64,000 bases of DNA from Cherax quadricarinatus (lineage: Eukaryota; Arthropoda; Malacostraca; Decapoda; Parastacidae), in NCBI RefSeq assembly GCF_038502225.1, contig NC_091322.1, positions 1,552,249-1,616,248 of the forward strand, read 5' to 3'. Shown piece by piece: positions 1-14,144 of the stretch; the stretch's first letter is position 1; each line of letters starts with the position of its first letter. A program made the translations under genes and the position numbers. A model generated the notes under the pieces. It saw only the letters and a program-made list of their open reading frames with translations, did no database searches and was not told the origin of the DNA.

Positions 1-443
1 ATTAGCACCTTAATTCAAACCCTACGTGTTGACAATGAGATATATAAAGTTTGTGTGCGTGTACACAGTTTACAATCATACCTTTATAAAGGGACCAAAG
101 TATAGCATTACTGTATTAACAAACTTCAGGTTCAAATTCCTCATCACCATGTTAACTGCTACCCCAGCCATCATCAGGTACCACACCTCACAGTAAGCAT
201 GACATCCAACAGTGCAATGGATTCCAACCTCTTGTCGATAACACTTATCAGGTGTTCCAAAGGTACTGCTACCTCTCTTTCTTGTAAATAAAACATCTTA
301 TTTATGATGAGGTATTGATTAAAAACATGAAAACAGAGCCTCAAGAATGAGTTTTATGTTACAAGTGAAATTCCGATGGCTTCACAACCATAAAATAATG
401 CTTAATGACTACACACACAGTCACACCCACAGGGTTAAGAATA

Positions 444-1212
444 CAGTGATACCTTGCATATCCGGCCTGTCATTATCTGAACCTCGCCAATATCTGAACT
501 GGCCGAGAAAGAGCAAAATTCTAACATTACCGAAACATCTGAACAGCCGGTCGGATACGGCAGAAGGCTGAATCAACCTTGGCACGCACTTTGGTGTACC
601 GGTTGGCCACTAGAAGCTGCACTCTTCACCTTCCTTTTAGCATTATTACAGCTATGTTTTGTCCTAGCTATCCTGTGTATGGCACCAAAGAGGGCCAGGA
701 ATGTGCTTACTCTAGAAACAAATATTGTCCCAAGTGGCTGCAGGTTGGTCCAAGGCTGGGGAAAAAACTACAGATGATGTTCAGGACTGGCTAGAGTGTG
801 ATGAAGACAACCCTGGTGTGTACTCTCTGACAGATGAAGAGATTGCAGAATCAGTGTTGCACTCAGAATATTCCAAAAGTGACAATGATGACCCAATGCT
901 CCCAAAACCAAAAACTTCAGTAGCAAGAGCAGGTGTTGAAACACTTGGAGTATTTGGAGCATCCACTGTTCACAGTCCATTTGAAAAGTTACAATTCTGT
1001 GGTCCGTGAAATCCTGGAGGCTGTTATTCGAGCTCAGAGTGTTTGGTCCCACCGCCAGATGACGTTGGACTCGTTTTTTAAACCTACAACACCATCGTGA
1101 ATAGCAATATGATGGGGTATGGATGTGATTTTTTTTCCCCTCACGCATCCGGAAACTCTGTGTTTCCAAACTGGTCTTGGCCCATATAGTTCGGATACGA
1201 GAGGTATCACTG
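444..1212 (+). mobile_element. Tigger/pogo-like DNA transposon remnant
   Basis: The ends are inverted: it starts CAGTGATACCTTGCATATCC and ends GGATACGAGAGGTATCACTG. It is flanked on both sides by TA, the target duplication of the Tc1/mariner-pogo superfamily. At 769 bp it is too short for a whole transposase. A relic of coding sequence lies at 725-1009. The TIR start (CAG..ATACCT) resembles Tigger elements known from animals. This looks like an internally deleted, inactive copy. Confidence 0.7.
725..1009 (+). pseudogene. Degenerate C-terminal fragment of a pogo/Tigger-type transposase
   Basis: The 94-codon open segment contains an acidic stretch with LTDEEIAESVLHSEY, like the acidic tail after the DDE domain of Jerky/Tigger-type transposases. 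No DDE catalytic motif, helix-turn-helix or CENP-B domain is visible. It sits inside the TIR-bounded element at 444-1212, which supports the assignment. The start codon is not meaningful. The call rests on context and one motif. Confidence 0.4.
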
Positions 1213-1449
1213 TATTTGTTCTAGAGCAAGGGTATCTAATTTGTAGCCTGCAGGCTGAACGTGGCCCATTTGACTGGAAAATGAGGCATGCTCGAGAATT
1301 TTAACAAAACTTCTTTTGCCTAATTTCCTTGCACACTAATTACTAGGCCAATATGGCAAAACAAACTCTCTACCACTACCATTCTCGTACTGACTTCCAC
1401 AAGATGTTATGCTACAAGGCTTAAATCAATTAGTAATTGAATTATCATT

Positions 1450-1610
1450 ATAATCAAAGGGGAAGCGCTTAACCCGTAGGATTATACAGCTCCCGTGGGG
1501 GGAATGTGAAAGGTATTCAAGCTTAATTCAGGGAACTGGGGCACAGATCCAATTCCCTAGATCTAGAGCCCCTCACCAGCTTCAAGGAACTTTCCTTGAG
1601 GGGATTTGAA
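1450..1610 (+). repeat. Dispersed repeat fragment (SINE-like)
   Basis: The block runs from the AAAGGGGAAGCGC motif to CCTTCCTTGAGGGG-like sequence. I recognise it loosely as a dispersed repeat common in decapod genomes; that is recollection, not a search. There is no coding capacity. From 1610 to 2222 I see nothing I can name. Confidence 0.35.
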
Positions 1611-2226
1611 GGTTAACGTATTTCATTGTACAATTCTGAGCTTTTCAAGTTTAATTCCATTCCAATTACATCACAAAACTGGGCATTATGAAAAATTAAT
1701 GTTTAGTTTGTCACATTCAGTTAATGGCTAGTTAGTTAAATTCAGTATTCTTATACCAGACTGTACACACACATTTTGATGTCTGGTGAAGATATTGTGG
1801 CATAGAGCCATTGGAGTTACAATGTGTAAGAAGAGGAAATGAAAAATTTCATATGCAAAGAGGGGACAATTCAGACTGCTACACACTGATGTTCTTGGAT
1901 CTTACCAGGATAAAATCATTGTCCAATGCAGAAATTTTGAGAGAGATCTTGCTAAAACACTATTAGTGCTGCAATTAAGTGAAAGAGAAATGGAAAATTT
2001 ACCAAAGGAGCAGAGATGATACTTTGAGCTGATAAATAGAAGCTAACAGTACAGTAAATCTGGTTGACAAAGGTGAAGAACAGCAAAGACGATTCAAGCT
2101 TCTGCCTGGCACTTCATTTTTCACTCAAGTACACACATTAGAGAAAGCTCAGCTATACACCTGGATTAGACTAGCCATTGAAAATGTTCAACTGCAGGAA
2201 AAGTTACTAGCCTTGTTACCACTTAA

Positions 2227-3247
2227 CCCTTTTGGTGTTGGTCCCATAATATGCACCATGAGCTCAGATCATTCAGATAAGCTGTGAGTGGTAAATTTGG
2301 GCCTAAATATAAGAGAATGAATCTATGTGGTAAGTGTGCACCACATAAAAGAAAAATTCTTCAGCATGCAGTGCACGAGAAAAAAAAACTGCGATTGTGT
2401 TTTTGGTTTAAAACAGCGACTTTGCTGTGCATTTTTGTATGGTTTTAATGGTTGTATTCTCTTTTTCTTGGTCTCATTTAATAGAATGAAAGATATACCA
2501 CAGAAATAGATGATTTTGATTAGTTTCAGGATTAAAAGTAGCATGAAACCGAGTTCAAAGTAGCAAAAATGTTCAATTTTTGCCAATGTTCAAGAGTAAA
2601 CAAATCACATCACATATCCAATACACATCAACTGGTGGACCTAATATGCATTCACGAATATGCTGATATTATTTATACAATTATTACAATAAAGCAGTAG
2701 TCTACATAATGGTAAATCTTCTATTTTTTTTGTGAATAAAAATTCAAAATGGAAAACAAGCATAATATGAGAGGCCTGGAAATGTGACTAATGAACAGAG
2801 AAAATGTTATTTTAAGTGCCAGGACTGCCTGCATTGCTTATTCTGAACCCTATTTTGAAACTGACCTTTCTTGAATTTTGTGTGAACTTACTCAAATTAG
2901 TAATTTCTGATCACTTTATTGGGTAGTTGAAATAGACAAATGACCAGTTTCTTGTACTCAATCGATAGAATAAAAGGAGTACTAGTGAAATAGCTATGAG
3001 TTTGGTTGACTGGAATAATGGAATTGGCCCAAAATAGGGCTCAAAGTGGGTAAAACTGCCAATGCATAAATATCACCGAGGCCACTAACTTTGCGAGAGC
3101 ACAATTCCGAAAATTTTCCATCAAGCTTTGTACTTTTGGTTTTATTACCTTTGGAAAAAATTTATCATTTCATAAATTTTTTTTTTTTTTTAAATAATTC
3201 GACCCTGGGAGCAAGTTTGTGAGAGGGGGGTCATGACACTCAAGGGG
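2227..3247 (+). mobile_element. Non-autonomous TTAA-flanked (piggyBac-type) element, ~1 kb family, copy 1
   Basis: TTAA lies directly outside both ends (2223-2226 and 3248-3251). The termini are CCCTTTTGGTG and, inverted, CCCCTTGAGTG. A TTAA duplication with CCC termini is the piggyBac signature. The interior has no transposase frame. It aligns over most of its length with 20075-20925 and, inverted, with 25156-26229, for example around the AGAGTAAACAAATCACA-like segment and the block near the ATTGGGTAGTTGAAATAG motif. Confidence 0.7.
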
Positions 3248-3544
3248 TTAAAGATTCCACTCAAGGTTGTGACGTGGTACTGGAAGTTACAAGTTAAAAG
3301 TTTGAAAAGTTTAGTCTATGTAAATACGGAAAAACAGAGTTCACAGATGGCGTATCTACAATGAAAGAAAAAAAACATGACTTCATCAACTTAAGTCAAC
3401 AGAGAAAGGTGGTGTGCCAGCTTCCATTGCATCACTCATCAGGAGAGGTACTTCCTGTGGCCAATGCCAACATTAAACAGGCAAACAAATGTACCATACT
3501 ACATATACTGAACAAATGGTATAAAATATTTTGCCTATTATTAA

Positions 3545-3995
3545 CCCTTAAACGGTCCAAGCATATATATAGGTTGACTCACGAAATCGTAATGACACGA
3601 TTGCAAACAAACCATACCATGGGCGGGGATAAAACCCGCGATCAGAGTCTCAAAACTCAAGTGGCTAACGCGACAGTCTGGAGTTTTGAGACTCTGATCG
3701 CGGGTTCTATCCCCACCCGTGGCATGGTTTATATATATACGTTCTCTTGCGTAGCGCCCCAAACGTATATATACGTTTCATTTGACATTCATTCAACATT
3801 GCCACGATAGGCCTGAGTCGCCTAGACATGAGAGAATGGGTGTGCGCACGCAAGTGTACGCCATATGAAAAAAATTGGGGACGCCTGGGTAACACATGCT
3901 CTTTTTTCCTATAAAAAAAAACTATTTTTTTTCCTCTCAAAATATTCGGGGTGCTACACGAGAGAACGTATATATATGTTTGGACCATTTAAGGG
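3545..3995 (+). mobile_element. TTAA MITE with subterminal ATATATAT palindromes and an inserted SINE inverted pair
   Basis: Flanking TTAA sites are at 3541-3544 and 3996-3999. The TIRs are CCCTTAAACGGTCCAAGCAT and the inverted match CCCTTAAATGGTCCAAACAT. Near the ends is ACGTATATATACGTT, a perfect palindrome next to a TTGCGTAGCGC motif. Between about 3588 and 3752 are two facing copies of a tRNA-like SINE head. No protein is encoded. It is related to the 155-bp MITE at 17087-17241. Confidence 0.75.
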
Positions 3996-3999
3996 TTAA

Positions 4000-4811
4000 A
4001 AGACTCGGACTCCTGTTCTAGAGATGTCTTGAGAAAGTGACGTGTGGTGCCCTGGTAATGGTCATAGTCAGCATAGGTTCAAATCCTTTGTGGACACAAT
4101 ATAGGTACATACATATAATATATTTAAAAAAACAATTTGGTTAATACATTACATCAATTATATTCTATACAGCAGTTTTCTATTGTCTTTGCTCGGCTGG
4201 GTTTTACATGTACACATTACAGGCAAAAAGAAAAAACAACTAGTTTCTAAAATATGGAGTCTGCTCTAACTCTCAAAGGAAATTCAATAAATTGGGACAT
4301 TCAATAATAGTCAATAATATAATCAACCTATAGTAGAAATAGTCACCCTATAACGAGTACTAAATCTTCCGTGTCAAACGCTTCTGACAACCTCAAATAT
4401 AATTACAGTAGTCACTTTAGTATTACTTTTTACACCAACTTATTCATTTAAACAAAAATAAATTGGTAGGGTGGAGGGTGAAGTTCTATTGGTGGGTAAA
4501 TGTCAGGTACAGCATCTGGTGCCATTTGTATAAGACATATTATAACCATAAATGCATATTCACTACATTCTTAACTAATAAACTTGTGTTTAATTTTCAT
4601 ATACATATATAATGACTTCTCTGTACATAAGAAAATGCAGTATCACAGTAGTAAACTCAAGTTCACAACTTTACTTCAGGTTTGCTCAGTAGTGAGGCTT
4701 CACAGTTTGAAGAGTATTCATTGCAATCTTAGTCGAAACATCCAGGTGTCAGTGAGAGTCAGCATGAGAATGTGTTCACACTGGGTAGGAGAGGAAGGGG
4801 TGTTTGTGTGT
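4000..4811. other. AT-rich stretch with no recognised feature
   Basis: No gene, tandem repeat or terminal inverted repeat is visible here. It separates the TTAA elements from the CR1/(GT)n chain. Confidence 0.5.
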
Positions 4812-4867
4812 GTACTCACCTAGATGTGGTTGCAGGGGTCGAGTCACAGCTCTTGGCCCTGTCTCAT

Positions 4868-4869
<2 letters not shown>
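4812..4869 (-). mobile_element. CR1-like LINE (family 1), very short 3' tail copy
   Basis: On the minus strand it carries the 3' untranslated tail of the family that has its RT at 5392-6956, ending CTAGGTGAGTACAC. Only about 58 bp remain before it runs into (GT)n at 4870. This is an extreme 5' truncation. Confidence 0.7.

Positions 4870-4926
<57 letters not shown>
4870..4926. repeat. (GT)n microsatellite
   Basis: Uninterrupted GT dinucleotides separate two CR1 tail copies. Confidence 0.95.
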
Positions 4927-4930
<4 letters not shown>

Positions 4931-5213
4931 CACTTGTGGTTGCAGGGGTTGAGACTCAGCTCCTGGCCCTGCCTCTTCACTGATCGCTACTAGGTCCTCT
5001 CTCTCTCTCTGCTTCCTGAGCTTTGTCATACCTCGTCTTAAAACTATGTATGGTTCCTGCCTCCACTACGTCAGTTGCTAGGCTATTCCACTTCCTGACG
5101 ACTCTATGACTGAAGAAATACTTCCTAACATCCCTGTGACTCGTCTGAGTCTTCAGCTTCCAATTGTGACCACTTGTTTCTGTGTCCCTTCTCTGGAACA
5201 TCCTCTGTCCACC
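4927..5213 (-). mobile_element. CR1-like LINE (family 1), 3' fragment
   Basis: Read on the minus strand it encodes the RT C-terminal segment with the family signature HRVVRKWNSLATDVVEAGTI, followed by the 3' tail ending at a (CA)n stretch. It is 5' truncated directly against (GT)n at about 5214. Confidence 0.8.
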
Positions 5214-5224
5214 GTGTGTGTGTG

Positions 5225-5261
<37 letters not shown>

Positions 5262-5310
5262 TGTCTGTGTGTGTGTGTGTGTCTGTGTGTGTGTGTCTGT
5301 CTGTGTGTGT

Positions 5311-5371
<61 letters not shown>

Positions 5372-5391
5372 TGTGTATGTGTGTGTGTATG
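5214..5391. repeat. (GT)n microsatellite with CTGT interruptions
   Basis: GT dinucleotides with occasional CTGTCTGT variants lie between two CR1 copies. Open frames over it (CVCVCV/HTHTHT) are artefacts. Confidence 0.95.
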
Positions 5392-7190
<1,799 letters not shown>

Positions 7191-7660
7191 ATTCTTTCTT
7201 CTTTCAATGCACCGTCCACATCCCACCGAGGCAGGGTGGCCGGAAAAGAAAAACAAAAGTTTCTTTTTTTAAATTTAGTAATTTATACAGGAAAAGGGGT
7301 TACTAGCCCCTTGCTCCCAGCATTTTAGTCGTCTCGTACAACACGCATGGCTTACGGAGGAAGAATTCTGCTCCCCTTCCCCATGGAGATAAAAGAGGAA
7401 ATAAACAAGAATAAGAATTAGAAAGAAAATAGAAGAAAACCCAGAGGGGTGTGTATATATATCCTTGTACATATATGTGTAGTGTGACCTAAGTGTAAGT
7501 AGAAGTAGGAAGACGTACCTGAAATCTTGCATGTTTATGAGACAGAAAAAAGGACACCAGCAATCCTACCATCATGTAAAACAATTACAGGCTTTTGTTT
7601 TACACTTACTTGGGCCACCCTGCCTTGGTGGGATACGGCCAGTTTGTTGAAAAAAAAAAA
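7191..7660 (+). repeat. Dispersed repeat bounded by inverted CCACC-GAGGCAGGGTGG motifs
   Basis: It starts near CACCGAGGCAGGGTGGCC and ends near GGCCACCCTGCCTTGGTGG, so the ends are inverted. Interior landmarks are GGGGTTACTAGCCCCTTGCT and CATGGCTTACGGAGGAAG. Related copies lie at 14145-14345 and 14366-14975. There is no coding potential. The class is uncertain: a MITE-like element or a SINE with folded ends. Confidence 0.65.
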
Positions 7661-7710
7661 AATTGTGTTTGGGTGAAGATGTGTGTTGTGTGCGAGTGTT
7701 GAGTATGTGC

Positions 7711-7741
7711 TGTGTGCTCACCTAATTTTGGTTGCAGGAGG

Positions 7742-7744
<3 letters not shown>
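7711..7744 (-). mobile_element. CR1-like LINE (family 1), ~34-bp 3' tail copy
   Basis: It holds only the inverted tail motif CTCACCTAATTTTGGTTGCA and stops at (GT)n. It is one of the shortest truncated copies in the chain. Confidence 0.55.
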
Positions 7745-7777
<33 letters not shown>

Positions 7778-7850
7778 CGAACACATGTATATGTGTGTGC
7801 GCACGCGTGAGTATATGTGTGTGTGTGTGTGCATGTATATCTGCGTGTGT
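7745..7850. repeat. (GT)n microsatellite, interrupted
   Basis: A GT run is followed by imperfect GTGTGC/ATATGT stretches. Confidence 0.85.
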
Positions 7851-8345
7851 ACTCACCTAATTCTGGTTGCAGGGGTCAAGACTCAGTTCCTGGCCCCGTC
7901 TCTTCACTGAACACTACTAGGTCCTCTCCCCGCTCCATGAGCTTTACCAAACCTCATTTTAAAGCTATGTATGGTTCTTGTCTCCACTACATCACTTGCT
8001 AGACTTTTCCACTTCCTGACAACTCTATGACTGAAGAATTACTTCCTAACATCCCTTTGATTCATCTGAGTCTTCAACTTCCAAGTGTGACCCCTTGTTT
8101 TTGTGTCCCCTCTCTGGAACATCCTGTCTCTGTCCACCTTGTCTATTACACTCAGTATTTTGTATGTCATTATCATGTCTCCTCTAACCCTCCTGTCCTC
8201 CGGTGTCGTCAGGCCAATTTCCCTTAGCCTTTCTTCGTAGGACATTCCCCTTAGCTCTGGAACTAACGCTGTCGAAAACCTTTGCACTTTCTCTAATTTC
8301 TTGACGTGCTTGACCCAGTGTGGATTCCAATCTGGTGCTGCATAT
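7851..8345 (-). mobile_element. CR1-like LINE (family 1), 3' fragment
   Basis: The minus strand reads the RT C-terminus (ALVPELRGMSYEERLREIGL, then the HTWKLKTQMNQRDVRK segment) and the usual 3' tail. It is 5' truncated into (GT)n at 8346, with some substitutions and a broken frame. Confidence 0.8.
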
Positions 8346-8530
<185 letters not shown>

Positions 8531-9149
8531 TACATACTCTCCTAATTGTGGTTACAGGGGTCGAGTCCCGCCTCTTCACTGATCGCTACTAGGTCCTCTC
8601 TCTCTCTCTCTTTCTCTGCTCCCTGAGCTTTGTCATACCTTGTCTTAAAGCTATGTATGGTTCCTGCCTCCATTACATCACTTCCTAGACTATTCCACTT
8701 CCTGATAACTCTATGACTGAAGAAATACTTCCTAACATCCGTGTGGCTCGTCTGAGTCTTCAGTTTCCTATGGTGACCTCTTGTTTCTGTGTCCCCTCTC
8801 TGGAGCATCCTGTCTCTGTCCACCTTATCTATTCCACACAGTATTTTGTATGTCGTTATCATGTCTCCCCTGACCATCCTGTCTTCCAGTGCAGTCAGGC
8901 CAATTTCCCTTAACCTTTCTTCATAGGACATTTCCCTTAGCTCTGGAACTAACCTTGTTGCAAACCTTTGCACTTTCTCTAATTTCTTGATGTGCTTGAC
9001 CAGGTGTGGCTTCCAAACTGGTGCTGCATACTCCAGTATGGGCCTGCCACACAGTGTACAGTGTCTTGAACGATTCCTTACTAAGGTATCAGAACGCTAT
9101 TCTCAGGTTTGCCAGCCGCCCATATACTGCAGCAGTTATCTGGCTGATG
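8531..9149 (-). mobile_element. CR1-like LINE (family 1), 3' fragment
   Basis: It encodes the RT C-terminal region (RFATRLVPELREMSYEERL, then KYFFSHRVIRKWNSL) plus the 3' tail on the minus strand. It is cut off 5' at the segment that encodes ITAAVYGRLANL, directly against (GT)n. Confidence 0.8.
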
Positions 9150-9288
9150 TGTGTGTGTGTGTGTGTGTGTGTGTTTTGGTGTGAGAGTGGGAGCGAGTGG
9201 GAGTGAATGTGTATGTGTGTGAATGTGTGTGAATGTGTGTGTGTGTGTGTGTGTGTTTTGGTGTGAGAGTGGGAGCGAGTGGGAGTGA

Positions 9289-9381
<93 letters not shown>

Positions 9382-9418
9382 TGTGTGAATGTGTGTGAAT
9401 GTGTGTGAATGTGTGTGA

Positions 9419-9498
<80 letters not shown>
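9150..9498. repeat. (GT)n microsatellite with GTGAAT and a duplicated GGGAGCGAGTGGGAG segment
   Basis: GT runs contain two copies of the interruption TTTTGGTGTGAGAGTGGGAG, which suggests local duplication within the microsatellite. Confidence 0.9.
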
Positions 9499-9501
<3 letters not shown>

Positions 9502-10279
9502 CACCTAGCTGAGGTTGCAGGGGTCGAGTCCAAGCTCCTGGCCCCCGCCTCTTCACTGGTCGCCACTAGGTCACTCTCCGCGAACCATGAGCTTTATCGT
9601 ACCTCTGCTTAAAGCTATGTATGGATCCTGCCTCCACTACATCTCTTCTCAAACTATTCCACTTCCTGACTACTCTGTGGCTGAAGAAATACTTCCTAAC
9701 ATCCCTGTGATTCATCTGTGTCTTCAGCTTCCAACTGTGTCCCCTTGTTGCTGTGTCCAGTCTCTGGAACATCCTGTCTTTGTCCATCTTGTCAATTCCT
9801 CTCAGTATTTTGTAAGTCGTTATCATGTCCCCCCATCTCTCCTGTCCTCCAGTGTCGTCAGGTTGATTTCCCTTAACTTTTCCTCGTAGGACATACCTCT
9901 TAGCTCTGGGATTAGTCTTGTGGCAAACCTTTGCACTTTCTCTAGTTTCTTTACATGGTTGGCTAGGTGTGGGTTCCAAACTGGTGCCGCATACTCCAAT
10001 ATGGGCCTAACGTACACGGTGTACAGGGTCCTGAACGACTCCTTATTAAGATGTCGGAATGCTGTTCTGAGGTTTGCCAGGCGCCCATATGCTGCAGCAG
10101 TTATTTGATTGATGTGTGCTTCAGGAGATGTGCCTGGTGTTATACTCACCCCAAGATCTTTTTCCTTGAGTGAGGTTTGTAGTCTCTGGCCCCCTAGACT
10201 GTACTCCGTCTGCGGTCTTCTTTGCCCTTCCCCAATCTTCATGACTTTGCACTTGGTGGGATTGAACTCCAGGAGCCAA
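9499..10279 (-). mobile_element. CR1-like LINE (family 1), 3' fragment
   Basis: It includes the RT thumb and C-terminus from WLLEFNPTKCKVMKIGEG to the 3' tail. It is 5' truncated into (GT)n at 10280. A frameshift near the DRRDGGT segment breaks the frame. Confidence 0.8.
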
Positions 10280-10660
10280 TGTGTGTGTGTGTGTGCATGT
10301 GCATATCTGTGTATGTGCATATCTGTGTGTGTGTGTGTGCGCATATCTGTGTGTTAGTTAGTTACCATTTTGTCCTAGGCACATGTCGATTAGACACTAG
10401 GCCTGTTGTGTATGTGTGTGTGCATATCTGTGTGTGTGTGTATATCTCTGTGTGCATGTGTATATCTGTGTGCATGTGTATATCTGTGGGTGTGCGTGTG
10501 TATATCTGTGGGTGTGCCTGTGTATATCTGTGGGTGTGTGCACATGTATATGTGTGAGTGTGTATATCTGTGTGCGTGTGTATATCTGTGTGCGTGTGTA
10601 TATCTGTGTGGGTGCATGTGCACGTGTGTGTGTGTGTGTGGGTGTGCATGCACACATGTG
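10280..10660. repeat. (GT)n grading into a GTGTATATCTGTG(T/G)G-type minisatellite
   Basis: After a GT run, units of about 20 bp built from TGTGTGCGTGTGTATATCTG recur. Several frames are open only because the sequence lacks stop triplets. Confidence 0.85.
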
Positions 10661-10923
10661 GGTAATATACCATCTTATTTTAATATACCACTACTGCTGA
10701 GATAAACTGACAAATAATTTTAAACAACTCTCATAGCTTGTAATAGTGTGTTTAAACAGGACTTCTGTACACTGTCTAATATTAGCAAGACTAAACATTA
10801 GTTACTATGTAGGAACACAAGTAGTGTATCATGAGATCAAAATCAAATATAGAAAATCACTATCTTGTAACCAATATTCAAAATCATGATCTTTGATTGT
10901 TCAATACTCACAATATATAAATG

Positions 10924-10929
10924 TTTATT
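10924..10929 (-). terminator. FRMD4A: Poly(A) signal AATAAA of the FRMD4A-like gene
   Basis: On the minus strand AATAAA lies about 120 bases after the stop codon at 11050-11052. Cleavage would be expected around 10895-10915, giving a short 3' UTR. The exact end cannot be seen. Confidence 0.6.
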
Positions 10930-11049
10930 TATACTTTATGACTGAAGCACCATTATGGAAATACAGTAATCAATGAGCCTCTTTCTAGTGTATAAAATTT
11001 ACATACTTGAAACTGAGAAATCCAAATGGTAGTACAACAACATGCTACC

Positions 11050-12661
11050 TCACACCAATGTAGCAGAGCGCTTATGAGTGACTGTAGCAGGAACTGCCTG
11101 GTGCAGAGGAGCAGCATCCCAAGATCCTCCCACAGGATCATCAGCTTCTCCTGGAGCAGGTGATCCCTTCATGACTTCCAAGGGCTGGCAAGTAAGAGGA
11201 GTGAGGGGCTGATAAACTCCCTTCTGTTGAGGGGCAGGAGCAGAGTGATGAGCTACCATGTTGGGTGATGGAGGGAGCAGTTTGCTGTTACTGACTAACA
11301 CCTGTGCTCTAGGAGGTAGCACGGGAGAGAGTGGTGTATCACCACCACTACTTACACTGCTTACTGATCCACTGGTAGTGCCTGTGCTGCTTCCATTTAT
11401 GCCTCCCAAATTACTGGAGCTCTGACGTCTGTACTTTGTACTGTATTTGTAGAAGTCGGACATTTCAAAAGGCTTTGTAACTTCTCTCGAGGGCTGATAA
11501 GTTCCTGCAGAGATAATCATATGATTACGAGGTGATTCATAGGGAACAGAGGCCTGAGAGGTATCAGCTGAATCAGAGCGAGATTGGAAGACACTGCCTG
11601 TGCTACTGCTAGTGCTACTTATACTACTACCACTTAAGTTTAAGTTACACTGGCTAGCAGATATATTACCATTACTCTGACAGGAATCATTCATATCAAT
11701 CATACTTGTACTGTTTTTGGTTCTGCGTCCTGAAGCTGGCGAATCTAATGAAGTCTCATACCATTCTTTTCCTCTCTCCTTTTTCATTCTTGCTGCCTCT
11801 GCTAGAGATATTAATGGTTCTTCAACCATAGAACTTAGAGAGGTATTTACAGAAGAACTGTGACTACTGTGTGGCTCTGTCTTTGTACTAGTAACTTTGA
11901 GTGGAGGTATTTCACTACTAGATCTGCTGACCCTATGAGATGGTAAATCAGAAATACCTGGTCTTAGGATATGATGATCCACTGCATTACAATTCACTGC
12001 AGAACGAAGAGATGGAGGAGTTTCGTGGTGCATACCATTGGTAGGACGTAAAGGTAACTCAGTGGAAGAACGAAGGGGAGGTATATTTTCTTGGTCGTGA
12101 TTAGGCTCTGACACAAAGGTAGTTTCCATATAACTCCTTCCACTGGATGTTCTCACCAGTCTATGTACTGTGCTACTCTGAGATCTCTGAACGGCACCAT
12201 GATTTGACCCACGATGATGAACAGGTGGTGCAGGGAGGCCAGGGCCACTCTTGCTACGATGTCGATAACTTTGCAAGTTTCCATGGGACCCTCCTTGGTG
12301 TCTGTACTGTACTGGTCCATCCACAGTATCTCCTCCTCCTCCTCCTCCTGACCTTTCACTGGATGCTGTCTCAAAACTACAGTTGGCTGTGGTGGGATGG
12401 GAGTCACTAGTGGTATCCATAGCTTCCTGGTGAAGCTCTGGAGTGTGGAAGTAGTGATTGTGGTAATGTGGGTGGTGAGGGTAAGTTCCTGTATGGCTTG
12501 GGTGTAAGTGGTGAGATGAGACTGGGTGGTGGTGATTGTGGTGTACATTATAGTGGGGAGACTGTTGGGTAATGCTTGGGGAGGGTAGAGAATCAAGGTG
12601 TTCCATGCTGCGTGACTCCAGCCTCCCACTGTTGGCGCGCCGACGGTCCAAACTGCCGTAC
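11050..12661 (-). CDS. FRMD4A: FRMD4A-like, terminal coding exon (disordered C-terminal tail)
   Basis: The acceptor ..CTCAG precedes GTACGGCAG at 12661, and the stop TGA is at 11050-11052. The exon gives 536 residues starting YGSLDRRRANSGRLESRSM. It is rich in His (an HHNHHHP-type stretch), Ser and Pro. It holds short conserved-looking islands, AARMKKERGKEWYETSLDSP and FEMSDFYKYSTKYRR, that may be binding motifs. No folded domain is visible. The single G at its start completes the split AG|G codon from 13435-13749. Open frame upstream of 12661 is intron, so an ATG at 12720 is not the start. Confidence 0.85.
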
Positions 12662-13434
12662 CTGAGGAGTGGACCGTGTGTCATGCAAGGTAGTGTGCTC
12701 AATAGCTCAACTATATACATAACTGCTATGAAACATCACTTTAGTAGCTCTAGGTCAATATTTTTCTCTCATGAGTAAGTAGATGAGTAATAGCAAGAAC
12801 CATTATTTCCCCATCTACCTACGAGAAAATATAACCTAATAAATGCTAAAGTTTTGCGTCTCATAACATCTAATGATCTAGTAACAACTATCATGCATTT
12901 TAAAAATATTCTTCAGTGGTATTTAGCTAACAAAATTAAAATGTAATACTTAGCAAATTATACATAATCTACAACATAATGAAGAAATCTTGTTTCATTG
13001 TTATAAAGCATTTCTCAATGATAAGCATTAAATAAGACGTGCAAGCTCATTTAGGCTGTATAAGTGAGTCTCATACTATCAACCAAACTCTCTTTACATT
13101 ATTAAAGAAAGTTTGGCTAATGGTACTGAATCACTTACACCATACTTGTGCTTTAGTGAGACCATAACTGCTCAAATATAGGACACGATTTCTTCAAATA
13201 AATATGAACGCTTATATTAATACCAATTTATATAAAAATTATTTACTTTGTTGAAAGTGCATTTTCATAAAATTTTAAAGAAACATAAATAAAGCAAAAA
13301 TTAAATTATATAAATGATTAATAACACAGAATGACCATGCCAGAAGTACATAACATAGCAGGGAATGGTTTCCAATGTCTAAACAGTAAAAAAGAGTCAT
13401 GCTACAAAAAGATAAAGCAGTGTATCATCCGCAC

Positions 13435-13749
13435 CTATCCTGGGAATCATTTCTCTGTCTGTAAGGTTGGTGATGGTTATGGTGTTGGGGAGTGTTGTTG
13501 ATAAGGGTGGAAGTGTCGAGGTCATCCACACTATGACAAGCAAGGGAGGTGCGTTGTTGTGGGATATTGTAGAGACCGCCAGGAGTCTCAACGATGCCAG
13601 GGTCAGGTGCCCCATATGTCCCACTCGTGGTTCGTGGGTGTGGGATCCGACCCTCATCCGCCGGGACTGACTGTGATCGCGTGGAGAGGGTCGGATACTG
13701 CTGGCTTCGATACTGACTCCTGGTGTAGACGGAGCTAGGGATGTAGCCA
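13435..13749 (-). CDS. FRMD4A: FRMD4A-like, internal exon
   Basis: The acceptor TTTCCAG is at 13750 and the donor GTGCGG just left of 13435. The exon is 315 bp (105 codons), entered and left in phase 2. It reads SGYIPSSVYTRSQYRSQQYP, then LSTRSQSVPADEGR and, near its end, SLACHSVDDLDTSTLINN. The tandem SQYRSQQYP/STRSQSV pattern suits a phosphorylated disordered linker. A longer open frame in another phase over the same bases is a shadow. Confidence 0.75.
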
Positions 13750-14036
13750 CTGGAAATTCAACCAAATATCATTTAAGTATCTTCATAAAACCACAAACCT
13801 AAGTTAAATTTAGTTATTAGATCATTAACACTAATCTCAATGTAGTAATATATTCTACATGTCTAAACTTCAGCATGGCTTTGGTTTTATTTTAGAATAT
13901 CAATCTACTCTGGGCAAGTCCTGGACTTTCTTGCCAAAGCAGCACAGTGAGATTTTCTTGCAACACCTCCACAATAGTCTGTCTAAATAAACCTTAATTT
14001 TTGATGTTCAATAACAACTAAATTTTGGCCAACCTT

Positions 14037-14138
14037 AGATAGATAGATAGACAGATAGATGGAGATAGATAGATAGAGAGATAGATAGATAGAGAGATAG
14101 ATAGATAGATAGACAGATAGACAGACAGACAGACATAC
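14037..14138. repeat. (GATA)n / (GACA)n microsatellite
   Basis: Tetranucleotide GATA units with GAGA and GACA interruptions, inside the intron between 13749 and 15207. Confidence 0.95.
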
Positions 14139-14144
14139 ATCATC

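Noticed and set aside
12147..12629. Open frames on both strands within the terminal FRMD4A-like exon
   Set aside because: Shadows of the long in-phase coding exon.
13397..13765. A 122-codon minus frame over the FRMD4A-like exon
   Set aside because: The splice-consistent phase gives a different protein that joins both neighbours. This frame is a shadow running into the introns.
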